NCBI GenBank assembly: GCA_021788645.1
Contig: JAJYKK010000024.1
Location: forward strand, 1 to 40,153
Origin: Pseudomonadota bacterium
Lineage (GTDB): Bacteria; Pseudomonadota; Gammaproteobacteria; Burkholderiales; JAKAFK01
Direction: 5' to 3'
DNA length: 40,153 nucleotides
A program made the translations under genes and the position numbers. Below are positions 39,902 to 40,153 of this stretch, one piece after another. Position 1 is the stretch's first letter; every line of letters starts with the position of its first letter. The notes below the pieces were generated by a model. It ran no database searches, was not told the DNA's origin, and saw nothing but the letters and a program-made list of their open reading frames with translations.

Positions 39902-40054
39902 TTAGTCCCGATCGGAAAACTCGTGCTCGATCATGAGCCACGTCGACCAACCGGTCTGCCCTGTTCCCTGCTGGCGCGAAGCCTGTTCGCCGAGGGCCAC
40001 CAGCCAGTGGGGCGCGGGGCGGTAGCCGATCTGCGGCATGAGGCTGCCTTCGAT
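39902..40054 (-). pseudogene. truncated gene end beside the terminal repeat
   Basis: A minus-strand frame from the repeat edge to a TAA at 39902-39904 encodes about 50 residues with real protein character: LMPQIGYRPAPHWLVALGEQ ... [12 protein letters not shown]. In the repeat itself the frame meets a TGA, so this looks like the 3' end of a gene interrupted by the element. I do not recognise the family. It lies upstream of the hybrid kinase, same direction. Confidence 0.45.
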
Positions 40055-40153
40055 CAGCAATTCTCAATGTGACCACGCTGACCCGCGCGGCTGGGATTTC
40101 GGTCGGTCGATGACGTAGGGGGCTGGACAAAAGCCGCGCGCTGTTGTATAACG
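40055..40153 (-). repeat. 99-bp terminal repeat, right copy
   Basis: The reverse complement of 27-125, base for base. It is cut by the window edge, so the element continues outside. The flank at 40054 differs from the flank at 126. See the left copy. Confidence 0.9.

Noticed and set aside
39705-40130. 141-codon minus-strand frame crossing the right repeat
   Set aside because: Composition is Arg/Pro/Ala-rich; its N-terminal match with the frame at 50-487 only reflects the shared 99-bp repeat.

Overview
The window is about 40.2 kb of GC-rich, gene-dense bacterial chromosome. Gene content and order point to a gammaproteobacterium: surE-pcm-nlpD-rpoS; a tRNA-Val followed by thrS-infC-rpmI-rplT-pheS-pheT-ihfA-merR and a tRNA-Pro; lolC-lolD; and a RelA with a degenerate hydrolase domain. 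The high GC and short-form ThrC would fit a deep-branching, possibly chemolithotrophic lineage such as the Acidiferrobacterales or Thioalkalivibrio relatives, but that placement is an inference. No plasmid, phage or intact mobile element is visible. Nearly everything is core housekeeping.

Layout. 1-125 is one copy of a repeat that returns inverted at 40055-40153. 282-629 is a small membrane protein. 611-3396 (minus) holds recJ and an overlapping COG4255-type gene. 3481-5966 holds yjbQ, lolC and lolD. 6109-6585 is an unknown gene. 6721-8931 is relA. 9178-9447 is a small Cys-rich protein behind a palindromic promoter region. 9623-17714 is the translation block from tRNA-Val through thrS, infC (ATC start), rpmI, rplT, pheS, pheT, ihfA and a MerR-type regulator, closed by tRNA-Pro with its own promoter and terminator. 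18150-21995 holds a DUF3135-like gene, uppP, surE, pcm and nlpD. 22540-23487 is rpoS with a long leader. 24089-26124 holds a histone-deacetylase-family gene and a HAD-VOC fusion. 26146-26514 (minus) is an Mth938-like gene. 26638-30356 is the amino-acid block alaC-hom-thrC. 30374-32392 (minus) is nadC and a membrane diguanylate cyclase frameshifted at a C9 tract. 32862-35444 is clpB behind a sigma-32-type promoter. 35652-35942 (minus) is a small unknown protein. 36610-39696 (minus) is a hybrid histidine kinase, with a truncated gene end upstream of it.

How the genes work together. hom and thrC form the homoserine-to-threonine branch, next to an alanine/glutamate aminotransferase. The translation block pairs two aminoacyl-tRNA synthetases with IF3 and ribosomal proteins L35 and L20. 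relA, rpoS, surE, pcm and clpB are stress and stationary-phase functions. lolC-lolD, uppP and nlpD serve the envelope. The diguanylate cyclase and hybrid kinase add signalling.

Most interesting points: the diguanylate cyclase whose C9 tract leaves it open into nadC (possible phase-variable switch or sequencing error); the HAD nucleotidase-VOC fusion; the pheS-pheT gap with a terminator-like hairpin just before pheT; the rpoS leader starting with a CRISPR-repeat-like hairpin; the TnpB-like relic and 16-bp perfect hairpin after rpoS; and the 99-bp inverted repeat at the two ends. I found no convincing complete new multi-gene system.
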